DNA of 64,000 bases from SICV01 sp038045265. GTDB taxonomy: Archaea > Nanobdellota > Nanobdellia > Pacearchaeales > GW2011-AR1. Shown one piece after another: positions 32,682-40,786 of this stretch; position 1 is the stretch's first letter, and the number at the start of each line of letters is the position of its first letter. A program made the position numbers and the translations under genes. The stretch lies in NCBI GenBank assembly GCA_038045265.1, contig JBBSYL010000010.1, positions 1-64,000 of the forward strand. Reading direction: 5' to 3'. Under the pieces are notes generated by a model. That model had not been told where the DNA came from, made no database searches, and saw only the letters and a program-made list of their open reading frames with translations.

Positions 32682-33410
32682 TTAATCTTCCTGCTCTATT
32701 CTTGGGGCGAGGACGAATGAAAGCATAACATTTCCTGTTGGGAAGTCAAGACGCATAGGGTGGTTGTCTGAGAAGGAAATAGACACCCTAGAAGAAATTT
32801 TTGAGCCCTTTCTGAACTTATTAAGATATTCTAAGGAGAATCTAGCTTTGCTTGTGGCAGAGAATATCTCTGCTTCATCGCTTGAAAACTCTGCCTTCGC
32901 GGAGTTTAGACCAGAAGCTTCCACTATAAATTTAGTTGGTTCTGCTATAAATGTACAGGCATCTGAAACTACAAGGCAATCATCTATAACTTCAGAGAAG
33001 GTTTCTGCATCCATCCTTATGACTGATTTGAATTCCCATTCTGGTAGATCTTTTTCTTCTGAATCTAGATCTAGAAGAGCAAGAGTAAAGTCTCTCTTTA
33101 TTCTATCTTGGATTTCAAGTCTTAAGATATTATCATTTTTAATAAGTAAAAGTGCGCTTCCGGGCTTACATCTTCTTAAAACTGCCTTTAAATTCTCAAG
33201 ATTTATTCCTAAAATCTCATTTTTTTCAAGTTCAAAAATTGAAAATAGGTCTGATGGTATGCGAAAATAGACCATGGCCACATTTGCTGGATCTATAGCA
33301 GTAAGCATTAAACCGTCTTTATTGACCTTAAGCTTAACTTCAGTAACCAATTCAGATATTATGCCTACTATATCCGAAAATAACTTAGGATTATCGAGTT
33401 TCAACCTCAT
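32682..33410 (-). CDS. pcn: DNA sliding clamp PCNA
   Basis: The 242-residue protein shows the two-domain PCNA fold: MRLKLDNPKLFSDIVGIISE at the N-terminus, the VKLKVNKDGLMLTAIDPANV segment and the interdomain region, and PMRLDFPTGNVMLSFVLAPR near the end. It forms a trimeric ring that tethers DNA polymerase and repair proteins. A TATA element at 33432-33439 is 21 bases upstream. It is divergent from the primase gene, a compact replication locus. Confidence 0.97.
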   Translation of the reverse strand: MRLKLDNPKLFSDIVGIISELVTEVKLKVNKDGLMLTAIDPANVAMVYFRIPSDLFSIFELEKNEILGINLENLKAVLRRCKPGSALLLIKNDNILRLEIQDRIKRDFTLALLDLDSEEKDLPEWEFKSVIRMDAETFSEVIDDCLVVSDACTFIAEPTKFIVEASGLNSAKAEFSSDEAEIFSATSKARFSLEYLNKFRKGSKISSRVSISFSDNHPMRLDFPTGNVMLSFVLAPRIEQED

Positions 33411-33431
33411 GTTTGTTGAGATAATTAAGAG

Positions 33432-33439
33432 CTTTTAAG
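33432..33439 (-). promoter_or_regulatory. TATA element of pcn
   Basis: CTTAAAAG on the minus strand, 21 bases before the ATG at 33410. Confidence 0.55.
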
Positions 33440-33526
33440 TTTTGTTGTGATTCATGATATAAAGAACCGAATACAAGAATCTGTTATTTCATTTATTTGT
33501 ATCATTAATAAGGAATAAGCAAATCC

Positions 33527-33532
33527 TATAAA
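33527..33532 (+). promoter_or_regulatory. TATA element of the primase gene
   Basis: TATAAA, 21 bases before the ATG at 33554. Confidence 0.55.
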
Positions 33533-33553
33533 GCATAGGTTGCTGAGAAATCT

Positions 33554-35092
33554 ATGGTGAAGGAAGAAAGAATTAGGGCAATTACTAAACTATATTATTC
33601 AAACCCTAAAGTGCAGGAGGCATTGCTTAAGTTCTCAAAAGATAGAGAAGTTGTTCCAAGATATTTTGAAGGGTTTGGGAAAAGACCAGATTCATTGCAA
33701 TATAATTCAGATATAATGGGATTGGTCAATAAAGGGGCTACAAGTTTTCATGCATCGGAAGAATTGTGGGAAGATGTACTTGCAATAAATTCCGACATGA
33801 CTCAAGCGGAATTTAATTTGCTTAGAAAATCATGGGACCTACTTATAGATATAGACTCTTCATTTCTTGATTGTTCCAAGATAGCAACAGACTTAATAAT
33901 AAAAGCGCTAGAGCATTTTGGGATAAAAAATTATGGAATAAAATTCTCTGGGAGCAAAGGATTCCATATAATCGTCGCTGGAAAAGCTTTTCCTGAAGAG
34001 TATAATGGGATGAAGATGAGTGAAATGTTCCCTGAATGGCCTCGAGCTATTTCAGAATATCTTATGTATTATATTAGGAGAGATTATAATATAGAAGTAG
34101 GAAAAATATTAAGCAATACTGATATTGTGGCCAGAACCGGCAATAAAGAAAAAGAAGAAAATATAATATGTAAGAAATGTGGAAGAAAAGCTCTGCGAGG
34201 AGTGGTAGCAAATTTACACTGTCCAATATGCGGATTCCAGATAAACAGAAGAGACGCAAAAACAAGCAAAAGAAAGTTGAAGTGCATTAATGCTAGATGC
34301 GCAGGAATACTTGAAAGTGGGGATGAAAAAGATTACTGGTATTGTGAATATTGCAAGCAGGATGAAGAAAGCAAAGCAAATCTAAATTCAGAAAAAAATC
34401 CTGAATATTTCGAAAAACTTAGGGGAGAAAATGCAGAGGCAATAGCTAAACTTGATCTTATACTTGTTGCGCCTAGGCATTTGTTTAGGATGCCTTATTC
34501 TCTTCATGAAAAGACATCTCTCGCAAGCGTCGTATTAAAGAAAGAAGAAATAAAAGATTTTGAACCAAAAGACGCAGATCCTTTAAAAATCAAAATAAGA
34601 GATTATCTTCCTGAAAACGAAAAAGACGAAGCAAAAAAATTACTCTCTGCGGCGTTAGAATGGAAGAAGGGCAGGGAGCAGCAGGAAGAAGAACAAGTTA
34701 AAAAGAAGTATTTCAGCGAGACCAATTTTGAGGTGGGAAATATAGATGAAAAAGATTTCCCTAAACCGATAAAAAAACTACTTAATGGCATAGGTGACGG
34801 CAAAAAAAGAGGATTGTTTATACTCCTTACTTTTCTTAAAAGTATAAATTATTCTCCTGAAAAGATAAATCAGCTAGTCAGAGAATGGAATAAGAAAAAT
34901 GAACAACCATTAAAAGAAGGATATTTGAAAAGCCAGATAGAGTGGCATTTGAGACAGAAAAAGAAAATACTCCCTCCCAATTATGATAATCCCTCGTTCT
35001 ATAAAGATCTGGGATTGCTTGATGAAAAACCAAACGTGAAGAATCCGTTAGTTGATGCTATTAGAAAGGCGAGGAGGAAACATATTTCTTGA
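33554..35092 (+). CDS. DNA primase, apparent PriS-PriL fusion without Fe-S cysteines
   Basis: The 512-residue protein starts with a PriS catalytic domain: LLIDIDSS (metal ligands near D99 and D101), FSGSKGFHIIVAG (S132 to H138) and RHLFRMPYSLHEKTSLASV near 308-326. Two CxxC pairs at 206-226 and a second cysteine set at 244-267 form inserted zinc modules. Residues about 400-490 resemble the C-terminal domain of PriL (FPKPIKKLLNGIGDGKKRG, then NPSFYKDLGLL), but the four Fe-S cysteines are missing. Fused one-chain primases are known from Nanoarchaeum and other DPANN archaea. Confidence 0.88.
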   Translation: MVKEERIRAITKLYYSNPKVQEALLKFSKDREVVPRYFEGFGKRPDSLQYNSDIMGLVNKGATSFHASEELWEDVLAINSDMTQAEFNLLRKSWDLLIDIDSSFLDCSKIATDLIIKALEHFGIKNYGIKFSGSKGFHIIVAGKAFPEEYNGMKMSEMFPEWPRAISEYLMYYIRRDYNIEVGKILSNTDIVARTGNKEKEENIICKKCGRKALRGVVANLHCPICGFQINRRDAKTSKRKLKCINARCAGILESGDEKDYWYCEYCKQDEESKANLNSEKNPEYFEKLRGENAEAIAKLDLILVAPRHLFRMPYSLHEKTSLASVVLKKEEIKDFEPKDADPLKIKIRDYLPENEKDEAKKLLSAALEWKKGREQQEEEQVKKKYFSETNFEVGNIDEKDFPKPIKKLLNGIGDGKKRGLFILLTFLKSINYSPEKINQLVREWNKKNEQPLKEGYLKSQIEWHLRQKKKILPPNYDNPSFYKDLGLLDEKPNVKNPLVDAIRKARRKHIS

Positions 35093-35097
35093 GAACA

Positions 35098-35105
35098 TTT
35101 TTAAA
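35098..35105 (+). promoter_or_regulatory. TATA element of the 35127-36971 gene
   Basis: TTTTTAAA, 21 bases before the ATG at 35127. It rules against an upstream in-frame ATG at 35112. Confidence 0.55.
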
Positions 35106-35126
35106 TAACTTATGCGTGGCATTGGA

Positions 35127-36971
35127 ATGAGAAAAGGGTTGATGTTGTTGGCTTTTGCTTTTGGTCTAATAGTTTTTAGCGGAATAGTTTTTGCTGCGGA
35201 AAACGACACTTCTGGAGAGAATATTGATAAGGCATATCAATGCCTTAAAGGAGAGATAGATAAAAGAACAAGTTTGAGTTTTCAGGAAGCTGTGTTTAGT
35301 ACTCTTGCTCTTGGAAGTTATAAAGAAAATCTGAAAGTTATAGACAATGAAAAATACGGAAGCCAAAGTTGCTGGCCAAAATCGGGGTGTAAGATTAAAG
35401 AAACAGGACAAGCATTACTAGCATTAGACCGTGCGGGAAGAAACACCGATCCAATTGAAAAATGGCTTCTTGGAAAGAATGGAACTGCGGATGATTTATC
35501 TTGGTTCCTTGAAATAGATATTAGAAATCAGCAAGTAGCTACATGTAGTATAAAATATAAGGGATTGACAGGAAATGTACAGATTGGTGCAGATTCCAAA
35601 ATTTCTGGAAGCGCAGGCTCATGCCTTAGTATTTCTGATTCAGATTATCTTCTTAAGATAAGGGAGAGTTGCCTTGGAGAAGAGTTTGCAATTTCGTGTA
35701 ATCAGGACTTTGTAACTACGCTGATTTATCAGAAGACAAGAGGAGATAATAAAGATTGCCTTGGAGAAAACAACATAACTTGTTTCGTTTCTGGAGAGAC
35801 TCATGCAGCCTCTTCTTTAGGAACAACTGTTGAAAAGATAAAGGCTTCTTGCTTTAAGTCTGGAGGGAGATGCGATTATGAGGGAAGTTTATGGGCTGCC
35901 ATTGCACTAGCAAAAACAGGGAATAATATTGACATATTTGCACCATATTTGCTTGCACTTGCCGAGGATTCGGGAAGATATTTCCCAGAAGCATTCTTAC
36001 TTTCCTTAATTGGGGATGATGATTCATTTGATTCTGTAATACAACAGAGAAAGCAAGGCCAATTTTGGGAAATTCAGGGAAGCCCATACAATAGATTTTA
36101 CGATACCGCTTTAGGATTGCTTGGTCTCAACTCTAGGTCTGGAAGTACAGAAGTTGAGGCAACACAAAGTTATCTTCTTGGAATACAAACCAGGGAGGGA
36201 TGTTGGAATAATAATAATATTAGAGATACTGCATTTTTACTTTATACTGGATGGCAGAAATCTTCTGGGGGTGGTGGAAGTGGAGGAAGTAGCGCATTAT
36301 GTGAAGAAGCAGGATTTTCATGCGAAAGATTAAGCGAGTGCCAGGCGATTGGAGGAAGTACTAAAGAAAATTTTGAGTGCACTGGAGTAGGAATATGCTG
36401 TTCACTAGAGGTTCCTAAGACAAGTTGTGAAGCAGAAGGAGGAGCGGTTTGTTCGGGAAATACAGAGTGCGATGGAAGAACATTCGAAGCAAGTAGTGGA
36501 CAGGCTTGTTGTTTGGGGGCATGCATACCAACAGTAGTTGAGAATATATGTGAGGATAGTATTGGAGGAACGTGCAGATTTTCGTGTGAAGGGAAAGAGA
36601 GTGCGACGAGCGACAGTTGTGGATTAGATGCAGGAAGCATATGTTGTGTTAAGGAGAAAAGTAGTGGAGGTTCTGGAATGGTGTGGATAATCATTTTGAT
36701 AATACTGATAATTATAATAGCACTCGCAATTTTGTACAGACATAAAATACAATTGTGGTGGCACTCAAGAAAGGGAGATTTCAAGAGCAGACCTGTTGTG
36801 AAGCCTGGAATACCTCCTGCAGGAACTTATAGGCCAATGCAAATGAGGCCAATGTTTGGAGCTAGACCTATGCAAGGTCAACAACCTGCAAGAAGACCCG
36901 CGCCTGCAAGATCAGAAAGAGAAAGTGAATTAGATGATACCCTAAAGAAATTAAGAGATATGAGTAAGTAA
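35127..36971 (+). CDS. Surface protein with alpha-toroid domain, three cysteine-knot repeats and a membrane anchor
   Basis: About 614 residues from the ATG at 35127. A signal peptide is followed by an all-helical domain with repeat segments such as EAVFSTLALGSYKENLK and FYDTALGLLGLNSRSGSTEV, resembling alpha-alpha toroids of the terpene-cyclase or prenyltransferase type. After a Gly/Ser linker come three cysteine-rich repeats, each ending in a CC pair (GVGICCS, GQACCLGAC, GSICCVK). One membrane helix (about 518-542) and a Pro/Met/Arg-rich cytosolic tail follow. Enzyme residues are not evident. A structural or binding role at the cell surface is inferred. Confidence 0.75.
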   Translation: MRKGLMLLAFAFGLIVFSGIVFAAENDTSGENIDKAYQCLKGEIDKRTSLSFQEAVFSTLALGSYKENLKVIDNEKYGSQSCWPKSGCKIKETGQALLALDRAGRNTDPIEKWLLGKNGTADDLSWFLEIDIRNQQVATCSIKYKGLTGNVQIGADSKISGSAGSCLSISDSDYLLKIRESCLGEEFAISCNQDFVTTLIYQKTRGDNKDCLGENNITCFVSGETHAASSLGTTVEKIKASCFKSGGRCDYEGSLWAAIALAKTGNNIDIFAPYLLALAEDSGRYFPEAFLLSLIGDDDSFDSVIQQRKQGQFWEIQGSPYNRFYDTALGLLGLNSRSGSTEVEATQSYLLGIQTREGCWNNNNIRDTAFLLYTGWQKSSGGGGSGGSSALCEEAGFSCERLSECQAIGGSTKENFECTGVGICCSLEVPKTSCEAEGGAVCSGNTECDGRTFEASSGQACCLGACIPTVVENICEDSIGGTCRFSCEGKESATSDSCGLDAGSICCVKEKSSGGSGMVWIIILIILIIIIALAILYRHKIQLWWHSRKGDFKSRPVVKPGIPPAGTYRPMQMRPMFGARPMQGQQPARRPAPARSERESELDDTLKKLRDMSK

Positions 36972-36983
36972 AACAGAATTATA

Positions 36984-36991
36984 TTTATATA
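36984..36991 (+). promoter_or_regulatory. TATA element of the 37013-38203 gene
   Basis: TTTATATA, 21 bases before the ATG at 37013. Confidence 0.6.
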
Positions 36992-37012
36992 ATACAAATT
37001 GTTGTAAAAGGT

Positions 37013-38203
37013 ATGAAAAAGATGAATCTAATTAAGATATTTGTTGCGTTTTTAGTCTTTATATCTCTATTTTCTATGAGCATTAGTGCGCTTTCTTTAG
37101 ATATGAAAGAAAGTTATCAACCTAGAGAAACTATGATTGTTGAAATAACTGGAAATATTTTGTCTCCAATAAATCTTGAAGATATTGAGTTCAAGAGAAA
37201 AAATGTCATTGTTCCATTAAACTATGATGTTAAGGTTCTTGGAGAGAGGCATTTTATATGGGCTGTTGCGCCTTTGAATGAAAGCAATTACACTCTTGTG
37301 CTTAAAAAAGTGGATACAACTGTAAATGGAGTAAGAGAAGAGACAAGTTATGAAAAGAACTTTAGCATATACGGAAATATAACTTCCTATAGTGTAACTC
37401 CTGGCTTTATCTTAACTAATAAAGAGAATTTTACTGTAGAAGTTTTCCTGTATGAAGATGAAAAAAAGGTTGTTAGTATAGACTTTCCGGAAGTTCATGA
37501 AGTGACTTTAAGACCTGGAAAGAATGAACTTAAATTTAAAGTCGACTCTGTTTTCGGAAGCGTTTTCAGAGAGATACATCTTGGGTATTATACACTTCCT
37601 GCGTACATATCGGGAACAGCAAGGAATAAATATGAAGCGCAAGACAAACATCTTGCATTTGAGCCTGCAACTTTTTACAAAGAAATTGAGATTGACAGAA
37701 CAGTTGAATATACCATTATCATAAGGAATAGATATAATGAAACAATAGAAGATATTTCCTTGAATTATAATGAAGATTTATTTACAATTACTGAAGATTC
37801 AAGATTTGCTTTGGATCCTGGAGAAAGCAGAGAATTTATTGTTAAAACGAATGATCCTGTGAAAGAAGACTTAAGAGAATTCATATATGCAAGATCTGAC
37901 GATATAGAAATTACAATGCCTATTGAGATATTGATAAAAAGAATAGATGAACAGACTGGAGAGAACTTGCTTTACTGCGAGGAAATCCCTGGAATGATTT
38001 GTACAGAAAGTGAAGAATGTGTGGGGGAGAGCGAAAATTCCATACAGGGTGCTTGTTGTTTGGGAATATGTGAGAAAAAAGAAACAGAAAGCGGAAGCAA
38101 GGGATTAATTGGGTGGTTTCTCGCAGGTATAATTATTATAGGTCTGGTTGTCATGTTTTTCAAGTATAGGAAATCAAATGCACCAATAGAAGAAAAGAAG
38201 TAA
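37013..38203 (+). CDS. Membrane-anchored surface protein with beta-sandwich domains
   Basis: The 396-residue protein has a signal peptide (about 1-26) and several beta-rich domains resembling Ig-like or CARDB modules (for example YTIIIRNRYNETIEDISLNY). One cysteine module ends GACCLGICEKK, like those of the upstream protein, and a C-terminal membrane helix (about 364-382) is followed by a short charged tail. It follows the toroid-domain gene with its own TATA element. The shared cysteine module suggests both belong to one surface system. Confidence 0.7.
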   Translation: MKKMNLIKIFVAFLVFISLFSMSISALSLDMKESYQPRETMIVEITGNILSPINLEDIEFKRKNVIVPLNYDVKVLGERHFIWAVAPLNESNYTLVLKKVDTTVNGVREETSYEKNFSIYGNITSYSVTPGFILTNKENFTVEVFLYEDEKKVVSIDFPEVHEVTLRPGKNELKFKVDSVFGSVFREIHLGYYTLPAYISGTARNKYEAQDKHLAFEPATFYKEIEIDRTVEYTIIIRNRYNETIEDISLNYNEDLFTITEDSRFALDPGESREFIVKTNDPVKEDLREFIYARSDDIEITMPIEILIKRIDEQTGENLLYCEEIPGMICTESEECVGESENSIQGACCLGICEKKETESGSKGLIGWFLAGIIIIGLVVMFFKYRKSNAPIEEKK

Positions 38204-38210
38204 ATTATGG

Positions 38211-38717
38211 TTAATGTTTAGATTTCTTCTTTTTTTGTTTCTTTGATGATTTTTCTAAAACTTTATTTTCTGGCTGTGATGCATTCTGCTGTTGCCTAAA
38301 TAACTGAGGTTCATAAGTTACCAAGCGTTTTGCTAGGAAATCTCTTTCTGCAACGACATTTTTTGCAAGGGCATCATAACTGTGAAGTCTCTGAACTAAT
38401 TGGTTAATTGCCTGCGTAAGTTCTTCATTCTTAACTTTCAAATTTTCGGGGTAAGTAATTTCAAAATTGGAGGGCATATACTTAAATGCTATAAAAAATA
38501 AAAGATCTATTGATGCTACTTCCAAGTCTATTTCTGAAAAAGTAGTATAAAGATCTTTGGAATCCTTGACTGGAATGGGATCATTAATTTTCTTCGAAAC
38601 TATTACAACTCCTTTTTCCTTAGAAAGTTGTTCAATTAGATTATTCATGGCGGCAGTTACATTCTCAGGAGGTCTTCCAAGTATTTCTAGAATAATTGAG
38701 AGCTTAATATTTTCCAT
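38211..38717 (-). CDS. Hypothetical soluble protein with coiled coil and Lys-rich tail
   Basis: I do not recognise the family. The 168-residue protein has an N-terminal alpha/beta part (LSIILEILGRPPENVTAAMN, then VVIVSKKINDPIPVKDSKDL), a coiled-coil-like stretch (about 95-140) and a basic tail rich in Lys. There is no signal peptide. A TATA element at 38739-38746 is 21 bases before the ATG. The basic tail suggests nucleic-acid or membrane contact. No function can be assigned. Confidence 0.6.
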   Translation of the reverse strand: MENIKLSIILEILGRPPENVTAAMNNLIEQLSKEKGVVIVSKKINDPIPVKDSKDLYTTFSEIDLEVASIDLLFFIAFKYMPSNFEITYPENLKVKNEELTQAINQLVQRLHSYDALAKNVVAERDFLAKRLVTYEPQLFRQQQNASQPENKVLEKSSKKQKKKKSKH

Positions 38718-38738
38718 GAAAGAGATTATAACAATATC

Positions 38739-38746
38739 TTTTTAAA
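38739..38746 (-). promoter_or_regulatory. TATA element of the 38211-38717 gene
   Basis: TTTAAAAA on the minus strand, 21 bases before the ATG at 38717. Confidence 0.55.
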
Positions 38747-38751
38747 ACTAT

Positions 38752-39492
38752 TTAAAGTCGCTTTCTAGAAAGAAAAATTATAACAATTATACAGAAAGCA
38801 GCAAAGGCATAGGAAATCCACAAACGCATTCTTGCCTCTTTAGAAGTAAAAGTCAGGGTTTTGGCTTCTTTTTTCTCAGAATTTTTTGAGTTTAGTAAGA
38901 TTACTCCATTGTCTTCCTCTTGCTCGGGAGTTTTTTGTGTACTAACTTCTCTTGTTGAATTGGGGCTTGGTAAAACAACATTGTCTTCCGGATTTCCTGC
39001 AGATCCCTCATTAGAACCTTGATCTTCTTCTGTTTCCTGAGAGGTCTCCTCCTCAGAAACATTGGAGGGAGGGTTAAAAACTGAATTTTCTCCACAAGAA
39101 TTTTCTGAATTCTTAGTTTCTTGCTCAAAAACCCAGGCTTCATTGCAGAAGTTCCAGGTCAAATTATCATTCTTTGCGTCGTCTAGGCTTGAAGTTTGGT
39201 GAACTATGCCGGAAGCATTTTTTATATAAATGACCGCATCTGAATTGTCTATCCATTGCTTTTCAAGTTGAACGATAAGATATCTCTCTATGTTTCCTGA
39301 GAGATTTATTATATCTCCGTCTTCATTTTCTAAGAAATAAGCGTTTAGATTTACTGTAAATTCGGAATAAAGTTCTATCCATTCTTCTCCAGAATCTGCG
39401 CCTGGGGGATTAGATTCTACTTCTGAAATTATTAATGCATTTGCAAATGAAATAAAAAAGATAAAAATAAAGCTAATAGCCGTAGCTTTCAT
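38752..39492 (-). CDS. Secreted lamin-tail-domain protein with C-terminal anchor
   Basis: About 246 residues from the ATG at 39492, chosen because it gives a clean signal peptide (ISFIFIFFISFANA). The LTD fold follows (ALIISEVESNPPGADSGEEW, then IELYSE), as in lamin tails and many secreted prokaryotic nucleases. A long acidic, Ser/Thr/Pro-rich linker leads to a C-terminal membrane helix (about 224-242). The start overlaps the nuclease gene by 20 bases. It probably acts with that nuclease at the cell surface, perhaps in DNA or matrix binding. Confidence 0.7.
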   Translation of the reverse strand: MKATAISFIFIFFISFANALIISEVESNPPGADSGEEWIELYSEFTVNLNAYFLENEDGDIINLSGNIERYLIVQLEKQWIDNSDAVIYIKNASGIVHQTSSLDDAKNDNLTWNFCNEAWVFEQETKNSENSCGENSVFNPPSNVSEEETSQETEEDQGSNEGSAGNPEDNVVLPSPNSTREVSTQKTPEQEEDNGVILLNSKNSEKKEAKTLTFTSKEARMRLWISYAFAAFCIIVIIFLSRKRL

Positions 39493-40216
39493 GAAATACA
39501 ATATTATTTTCAGAGTCGAATAGATAAATGGTGTCTCGGTCATTATTCCATATGCTTGTTTTGGAGTTCCAAAATATATCTGTTCTATTGTCATTTCCGC
39601 TTCCTGAGTGCAGATTCACCTCGGAATCTAGAAGAATATTAAACTTATATTGTTTTCTGCTTTCGTCTTTTAATATCCATCCTGAAAGATTAAATGGATT
39701 GCATATATTTTTAATTCTGACCATTTCTTCTTCTTCAGATACTTCAACATTTAAACATCCTGAATAATTTGAACTTTTCCATATGCCTTTATTCCATTTA
39801 ACTGCTTCCTTTTCTGCTTTGTCAAAGGCTTCAAGTTCTGACTCTTCCACAAGGAATTTTGAAGCTAAACCTAAAGAGACAAGTTCTAAATTAAGATATT
39901 TTTCATCTTGGGAATAAAGTCTAGCTAGAGTCCGACCATATTTTTCTATGCCTTGTTTCTCAATATAAATATTTTCCTTTTCATAAATTTTTAGGTAATT
40001 AAGGGATTTTATATAAAGGGGGGAAGATTTTTCCGGGGAATTTATATTTACTAACCTTACAATTCTTCCGTCTTCTAACTCTAATGTGTCTCCATCTATA
40101 ACTCTTGCTAAAATAACTGATTCTAACTCTCTTTCAGACTCTGAGAAAATGAAAAAGATATTGGAAATTAATACAGTTAATGCTAGAGCTATTAAAAAGG
40201 ATATTTTCTTATTCAA
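39473..40216 (-). CDS. Secreted staphylococcal-type nuclease fused to a lamin-tail domain
   Basis: The 247-residue protein has a signal peptide (about 4-24) and then an SNase domain: ARVIDGDTLELEDG (D41, D43), VRLVNINSPE (R54, E62) and EKYGRTLARLYS (R95). The Asp that is a calcium ligand in the classical enzyme is Asn59 here. Residues about 150-247 form a lamin-tail-like domain (NPFNLSGWILKDESRKQYKF). It likely cuts external nucleic acids, which would suit an organism that scavenges nucleotides. It overlaps the deacylase gene upstream by 8 bases. Confidence 0.82.
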   Translation of the reverse strand: MNKKISFLIALALTVLISNIFFIFSESERELESVILARVIDGDTLELEDGRIVRLVNINSPEKSSPLYIKSLNYLKIYEKENIYIEKQGIEKYGRTLARLYSQDEKYLNLELVSLGLASKFLVEESELEAFDKAEKEAVKWNKGIWKSSNYSGCLNVEVSEEEEMVRIKNICNPFNLSGWILKDESRKQYKFNILLDSEVNLHSGSGNDNRTDIFWNSKTSIWNNDRDTIYLFDSENNIVFHESYGY

Positions 40217-40685
40217 TTTTTAATATGTGTGGGTTTACTTTTAATGAAGAGATAAATTTTCTTAAATCGACCTTATGTATTTCAAGAGTAGATGTATTTA
40301 TGTTTGGATGAAAACCTGCAATATCTGCGTTCCAAACAACTTCATCAATAATTAAATTTACATCTTTTGCGTAAATCATGGCAAATATTGAGACTGAACC
40401 GGGAGATACGTTTAGATGAAACTTCAGTTCTTCTGGAGAAGCAAAGTGCAGTTTTCCCACATTAAATTCTTTTCTCAAAGACTTTATATCTGCTCTTTTA
40501 TATGCCTCCATAGCAATGAGGTAAAATTTATTTTTGTCATCCTTTAAAAAAAGGCACTTACAATGCAGACCAGGGATGTTGTTTTTTACTTTAAGAGATT
40601 CTTCAACAGTAAAAACTGCTGGATGCTTATGCTCTATAAATTTTATTTTATTTTTCTCTAAAAAGTCAAATAGTGTTTTGTCCAT
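40209..40685 (-). CDS. YbaK/ProX-type aminoacyl-tRNA deacylase
   Basis: The 158-residue protein has the YbaK/INS-like fold with KHPAVFTVEESLKVKNNIPG, HCKCLFLKDDKNKFYLIAME and PGSVSIFAMIYAKDVNLIID, which matches free-standing editing domains that hydrolyse mischarged tRNA such as Ala-tRNA(Pro). The lysine in the LFLKDDK segment is the usual catalytic area. It acts in the cytoplasm. It heads an operon with a secreted nuclease, an odd pairing. A TATA element at 40707-40714 is 21 bases upstream. Confidence 0.85.
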   Translation of the reverse strand: MDKTLFDFLEKNKIKFIEHKHPAVFTVEESLKVKNNIPGLHCKCLFLKDDKNKFYLIAMEAYKRADIKSLRKEFNVGKLHFASPEELKFHLNVSPGSVSIFAMIYAKDVNLIIDEVVWNADIAGFHPNINTSTLEIHKVDLRKFISSLKVNPHILKIE

Positions 40686-40706
40686 GAGATATATATCTAT
40701 AAATCA

Positions 40707-40714
40707 GTTATATA
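40707..40714 (-). promoter_or_regulatory. TATA element of the deacylase-nuclease-LTD operon
   Basis: TATATAAC on the minus strand, 21 bases before the ATG at 40685. Confidence 0.55.
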
Positions 40715-40757
40715 ATCTCTGTGCTCCCTACAGACATATATAATCTTTTTGCCAAGA

Positions 40758-40765
40758 TTTATATA
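40758..40765 (+). promoter_or_regulatory. TATA element of the thioredoxin-reductase-like gene
   Basis: TTTATATA, 21 bases before the ATG at 40787. Confidence 0.6.
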
Positions 40766-40786
40766 AAGATATAATCAATAAAAAAG

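Noticed and set aside
36242..36784. 180-codon minus-strand frame rich in Pro, Ser and His
   Set aside because: Antisense shadow of the cysteine-repeat region of the surface protein gene.
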